The notes beneath the pieces were generated by a model, which had not been told where the DNA came from, ran no database searches, and worked only from the letters and a program-made list of their open reading frames with translations. The position numbers and the translations under genes were made by a program. From NCBI RefSeq assembly GCF_020447305.1, contig NZ_CP095732.1:1458501-1522500 (forward strand): 64,000 nt of DNA, given 5' to 3'. Origin of the DNA: Abyssibius alkaniclasticus. Lineage in GTDB: Bacteria; Pseudomonadota; Alphaproteobacteria; Rhodobacterales; Rhodobacteraceae. This document shows, one piece after another, positions 60,690 through 64,000 of this stretch (the first letter of the stretch is position 1; every line of letters starts with the position of its first letter).

Positions 60690-62705
60690 ATGACCTCTGC
60701 TTCACTGGCACGCCTGTTTCGCCCCCGCCACATAGCTGTCTTTGGCGGCGGCTGGGCGGAAAACGTTGTTACGCAATGCCGCAAAATGGGGTTTTCGGGC
60801 AAGGTTTGGCCTGTTCATCCGACACGTGTTGACATTGGCGGGGCGGCGACTTTTCGAACGCTGGCAGATTTACCCGAAGCGCCCGATGCTGTGTTTCTGG
60901 GTGTCAACCGCCATGCAAGCATCGAAATTGTGCGTGAATTGGCGGGTATGGGTGCGGGCGGTGTTATCTGCTTTGCCTCGGGTTTTACCGAAACGGGTGA
61001 TGCCGATTTGCAGGCAGAACTGGTTGCCGCAGCGGGTGATATGCCGCTTTTGGGGCCGAATTGCTATGGGGTGATTAATTATCTTGATGGCGCATTGCTA
61101 TGGCCCGATCAGCATGGCGGGCAGCGGGTTTCGCGCGGCGTTGCGCTGATCTCCCAAAGCTCGAACATCGTCATCAATCTTACAATGCAGACGCGCGGGC
61201 TGCCTTTGGCCTATATCGCTTGCGTGGGCAATGCGGCGCAAACCGGAATGGCGGCCATTGCCGATGGGCTATTGGATGATGCCCGCGTGACCGCCATTGG
61301 CTTTTACATCGAAGGTATTGGCGATGCGGAGGCGTTTTATGCAATGGCAGCGCGGGCGCGGGCGCTGGGCAAGCCGCTTGTGGCGGTAAAATCCGGCAAA
61401 TCGCCAATGGCGCAGGCGGCGGCAGCAAGCCATACCGCAGCACTTGCCGGGGGCGGGGCGGCGAGTTCGGCATTTCTGCAGGCGTGCGGTGTGGCCGAAG
61501 TGGATGAGCTTGATGTCATGCTTGAAACGCTCAAGCTGCTGCATATGTTCGGCCCCTTGCCGGGGCCACGGCTGGCCTCGCTCTCTTGTTCGGGTGGCGA
61601 GGCTGGCCTTGTCGCCGACCTTTGCCGCGATCTGGAGCTGGATCTGCCATATCCGGAAACCGCTGTTGCGCTGCGCGAAATTCTTGGCCCGCTGCCCACC
61701 ATCTCCAACCCGCTTGATTATCACACATTCATCTGGGGCGATGGTGCGCGGATGCAGGCAACCTATGCCACCATGATGCAGGGCGGGTATGATGCTGCAA
61801 TGCTGGTCATCGATTTCCCCCATGTGGCCCGCTGTTCGCTGGAGGCCTGGGAGCCAGCGGTCGAGGCCTGGGTCGCCGCGGCGCAGCAAACCGGCGTGCC
61901 TGCCCTTGCCGTGGCGAGCTTGCCCGAGAATTTGCCGGAAGCGCGCGCACAGGCGCTTATGGCGGCAGGTGTTGCGCCCTTGCACGGGCTGCGCGCCGCA
62001 TTGAAGGCAATTGCCGCCGCGGCCGCAATTGGCGCATTTGCGCGGCCAGAAACATGGCGCCCGATTGCGCCTTTGCCCGCAGCGCCGCTGCATTTGGTGG
62101 ATGAGGCGGGTGCCAAGGCGATGCTGGCGCGCGCGTCTGTGGCGGTGCCACGGGGCGTGGTGGTGCGGGATTGCGCCTTTGGCGCGGCAGGCGCATTGCA
62201 GGGCCGTTTGGCGCTGAAGGGTCTGGGGCTGGCGCATAAATCCGAGGCGGGCGCCGTGAAGCTGGGCCTGATGCCTTCGGAACTGCCAGATGCCGCCCGC
62301 GAAATGCCCGGTCAATTGTTTCTGGTTGAGGAGATGGTCGACGGCGCGGTGGCCGAATTGCTGGTGGGGCTACGGCGCGATGCGGTTTATGGCGCCACGC
62401 TCACCCTTGGCATGGGTGGCACGGCAGCGGAATTGCTGGGCGATACGCAAACACTTATACTGCCATGCGCGCGGGATGATATGCGCGCAGCGCTTGGCCG
62501 TCTGCGGCTTGCCCCATTGCTGCACGGCTATCGTGGCCGCCCGCGTGCTGATGTTGAAGCGGCGCTTGATGCGGTGCAGGCTATGGCAGAGCTGCTGCTG
62601 CATGATACGCGTATCGAAGAAATTGAGGTCAATCCGCTGATGCTGCGCGCCCAGGGCGCGGTTGCCGCGGATGCGGTTATCTGGACACGACAGGAGGCGA
62701 CATGA
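60690..62705 (+). CDS. ADP-forming acyl-CoA synthetase (acetate--CoA ligase family)
   Basis: Single-chain ADP-forming ligase, 671 residues. Residues 1 to about 130 are the CoA-binding domain (HIAVFGGGWAENVVTQCRKM). Two succinyl-CoA-ligase-like domains follow, with the phosphohistidine His248 in AASHTAALAGG. The C-terminal third is an ATP-grasp domain (GLGLAHKSEAGAVKLGL, FLVEEMVDGAVAELLVGLRR, IEEIEVNPLML). The ATG at 60690 matches the family. It overlaps the CaiD-like gene by 4 bp. By context it may activate gamma-butyrobetaine, crotonobetaine or carnitine to the CoA ester, a job done by AMP-forming CaiC in enterics. Confidence 0.87.
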   Translation: MTSASLARLFRPRHIAVFGGGWAENVVTQCRKMGFSGKVWPVHPTRVDIGGAATFRTLADLPEAPDAVFLGVNRHASIEIVRELAGMGAGGVICFASGFTETGDADLQAELVAAAGDMPLLGPNCYGVINYLDGALLWPDQHGGQRVSRGVALISQSSNIVINLTMQTRGLPLAYIACVGNAAQTGMAAIADGLLDDARVTAIGFYIEGIGDAEAFYAMAARARALGKPLVAVKSGKSPMAQAAAASHTAALAGGGAASSAFLQACGVAEVDELDVMLETLKLLHMFGPLPGPRLASLSCSGGEAGLVADLCRDLELDLPYPETAVALREILGPLPTISNPLDYHTFIWGDGARMQATYATMMQGGYDAAMLVIDFPHVARCSLEAWEPAVEAWVAAAQQTGVPALAVASLPENLPEARAQALMAAGVAPLHGLRAALKAIAAAAAIGAFARPETWRPIAPLPAAPLHLVDEAGAKAMLARASVAVPRGVVVRDCAFGAAGALQGRLALKGLGLAHKSEAGAVKLGLMPSELPDAAREMPGQLFLVEEMVDGAVAELLVGLRRDAVYGATLTLGMGGTAAELLGDTQTLILPCARDDMRAALGRLRLAPLLHGYRGRPRADVEAALDAVQAMAELLLHDTRIEEIEVNPLMLRAQGAVAADAVIWTRQEAT

Positions 62706-63487
62706 GTGATTCCCCCATCAAAACCCGGCGCGAGGGTGGCATATTAGAGGTGACGCTTGACCGCCCCAAAGCCAATGCGATTGATCTGCATACCAGCCGT
62801 ATCATGGGCAAGACCTTTATGGCGTTTCGCGACGATCCAGAGCTTCGCGTGGCCATTTTGCGCGCCGAGGGTGAGAAATTTTTCTGCCCCGGATGGGATT
62901 TGAAGGCGGCAGCCACCGGCGATGCCGTGGATGGCGATTATGGCATTGGCGGGTTCGGCGGGCTGCAGGAGCTTGGCAATTTGAACAAGCCGGTCATCGC
63001 GGCCGTGAATGGCATTTGCTGCGGTGGCGGGCTGGAGCTGGCGCTGAGCTGCGACCTTATACTTGCCACGGATAGCGCAACATTCGCACTGCCCGAAATC
63101 CGCTCGGGCACGGTGGCCGATGCCGCCAGCATCAAGCTGCCAAAGCGCATTCCCTACCATGTGGCGATGGACCTGCTGCTGACCGGGCGCTGGTTTGATG
63201 CCGAGGAAGCCTTGCGCTGGGGCCTGCTGAAAGAGATCACCAGCCAGGCAGATTTGCTGCCAAAAGCCTGGGCGCTTGCGCGCCTGCTCGAAAGCGGGCC
63301 GCCGCTGGTTTATGCCGCGATAAAAGAGGTGGTGCGCGAGGCCGAGGATATGAAGTTTCAGGACGCGCTCAACCGTATATCCAAGCGGCAGTTTGCGACC
63401 GTCGACCGGCTTTATGGCTCGCAAGACCAGTTGGAAGGCGCGCGCGCCTTTGCCGAAAAACGCGACCCTGTCTGGCGGGGCTGCTAG
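62702..63487 (+). CDS. caiD: Enoyl-CoA hydratase/isomerase family protein, carnitinyl-CoA dehydratase-like
   Basis: Crotonase-fold enzyme, 261 residues, the same length as E. coli CaiD. The oxyanion-hole segment is EKFFCPGWDLKAAA and the core is NGICCGGGLELALSCDLILA; catalytic Glu candidates are in FALPEIRSGTVAD. YGIGGFGGLQELGNLNKPVI resembles the CaiD loop. Expected reaction: crotonobetainyl-CoA plus water to L-carnitinyl-CoA. Starts in the stop codon of the CoA-synthetase gene (ATGA). The carnitine assignment depends on the neighbouring cdh genes; a general enoyl-CoA hydratase is the alternative. Confidence 0.8.
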   Translation: MSDSPIKTRREGGILEVTLDRPKANAIDLHTSRIMGKTFMAFRDDPELRVAILRAEGEKFFCPGWDLKAAATGDAVDGDYGIGGFGGLQELGNLNKPVIAAVNGICCGGGLELALSCDLILATDSATFALPEIRSGTVADAASIKLPKRIPYHVAMDLLLTGRWFDAEEALRWGLLKEITSQADLLPKAWALARLLESGPPLVYAAIKEVVREAEDMKFQDALNRISKRQFATVDRLYGSQDQLEGARAFAEKRDPVWRGC

Positions 63488-63536
63488 GGCGGCAGGTAAC
63501 TGCGGCGCAGGCTGATGCCCGCGCCGACCGTGCTTG

Positions 63537-64000
63537 TCATGCAGGCGAAAAGCTGAGCGCGAGCCCGTTGATGCAATGCCGCTTGCCGGTTGGCGCCGGC
63601 CCATCGTTGAACACATGGCCCATATGTCCGCCACAGCGGCGGCAATGCTCTTCGGTGCGGCGCGAAAACAGGGTATTGTCTTCTTTATAGCCAACGGCAT
63701 TGGGCAGGGTATCCCAAAAACTGGGCCAGCCGGTGCCGCTGTCATATTTGGTTGCCGAATCGTAAAGCGGCAAATCGCATCCGGCGCAATTATAGGTGCC
63801 AACGCGTTTCTCATTCAGCAATGGGCTGGAAAAGGCGCGTTCGGTCGCCTCGTCGCGCAGCACGGCAAACTGCTCGGGTGTCAGGCGCGCGCGCCATTCC
63901 GCCTCGGTCAGGGTGATTTCAAAAGCCTCATCAGAGGCCCGCATTGGCAGACCCAGAATGGCGGCGGTGCTGGCAAGGGCAGAGGCCCCAAGGAAGTAAC
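63537..64000 (-). CDS. msrB: Peptide-methionine (R)-S-oxide reductase with N-terminal export signal, start outside window
   Basis: Reduces methionine-R-sulfoxide in proteins. Zinc CxxC pairs CAGC and CRRC, the motif GTGWPSFW, GGHMGHVF, and the catalytic Cys in KRHCINGLALSF. Translation is possible from the ATG at 63944 (135 residues). However, the frame stays open to the window edge and reads YFLGASALASTAAILGLP just before it, a hydrophobic stretch like the h-region of a Sec or Tat signal peptide. I therefore annotate an exported MsrB whose start lies beyond 64000. The twin-arginine part cannot be seen. Confidence 0.88.
   Translation of the reverse strand, partial: YFLGASALASTAAILGLPMRASDEAFEITLTEAEWRARLTPEQFAVLRDEATERAFSSPLLNEKRVGTYNCAGCDLPLYDSATKYDSGTGWPSFWDTLPNAVGYKEDNTLFSRRTEEHCRRCGGHMGHVFNDGPAPTGKRHCINGLALSFSPA

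Noticed and set aside
1-64000. CRISPR arrays, tRNA or rRNA genes, insertion sequences, prophage genes
   Set aside because: Looked for evenly spaced repeats, tRNA T-loop motifs, rRNA-like segments and transposase or integrase motifs; none was found. The interspersed elements are too short and carry no coding sequence.

Overview
This 64 kb window is GC-rich chromosomal DNA of an alphaproteobacterium, most probably of the order Rhodobacterales (Roseobacter/Rhodobacteraceae type). The reasons are the gene pairings hisS-hisZ-hisG with the short HisG, DUF1467 next to methylmalonyl-CoA epimerase, a Hint-domain protein next to slyX, many transporter and dehydrogenase genes, a candidate CtrA-type site, and a short interspersed repeat (GGATATTT...GCAAAAGATG) that I associate with this group. 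I see no rRNA, tRNA, CRISPR array, transposase, integrase or phage gene. The window reads as ordinary chromosome with catabolic islands.

Layout. 1-7800 (minus) is one long operon: an aspartoacylase/AstE-like deacylase, a complete oligopeptide-type ABC importer (binding protein, two permeases, two ATPases) and an S9 peptidase cut by the window edge. 7913-9758 holds a CaCA-type cation exchanger and a class II aldolase-fold protein. 9806-13645 is the glycerol locus glpR / glpD-glpK. 13776-18399 has an N-methylproline-demethylase-like flavoenzyme, a PhzF protein, a lipoprotein and an enolase-superfamily enzyme. 18536-27055 has a secreted Ig-like/beta-barrel protein, a GMC oxidoreductase, hrpB, an amino-acid dehydrogenase and a small membrane protein. 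27087-31797 has a 3-hydroxyisobutyrate-dehydrogenase-like protein, pirin, chrA and a second enolase-superfamily enzyme. 31975-42221 carries glmS, a BMP-type nucleoside ABC importer and dnaE. 42321-44896 carries phenylalanine hydroxylase with a divergent Lrp-type regulator, slyX and the Hint protein. 45038-48956 is hisS-hisZ-hisG and a nitroreductase. 48953-50903 has DUF1467, epimerase, DUF1761 and an ArsR-AHSA1 pair whose second gene is frameshifted. 50975-54877 is the lysine-pathway operon dapD-(unknown)-dapE-DUF2064 and a threonine-dehydratase-like gene. 54953-55777 is a LOG-family protein.

55826-63487 is the most coherent catabolic cluster: a GlxA-type regulator divergent from a BKACE enzyme, a fused L-carnitine dehydrogenase/thioesterase, an acyl-CoA dehydrogenase, an ADP-forming acyl-CoA synthetase and a CaiD-like hydratase. 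Read together these could form a full route from gamma-butyrobetaine or crotonobetaine through carnitine to glycine betaine. The window ends inside an msrB gene with an apparent export signal.

The non-coding signal worth most attention is a family of seven short interspersed elements in two subtypes, a second double-hairpin repeat in two copies, and several dyads placed at promoters. Promoter and operator calls here are pattern-based and unproven. Starts were chosen by Shine-Dalgarno match, overlap with the preceding gene and family-typical N-termini.
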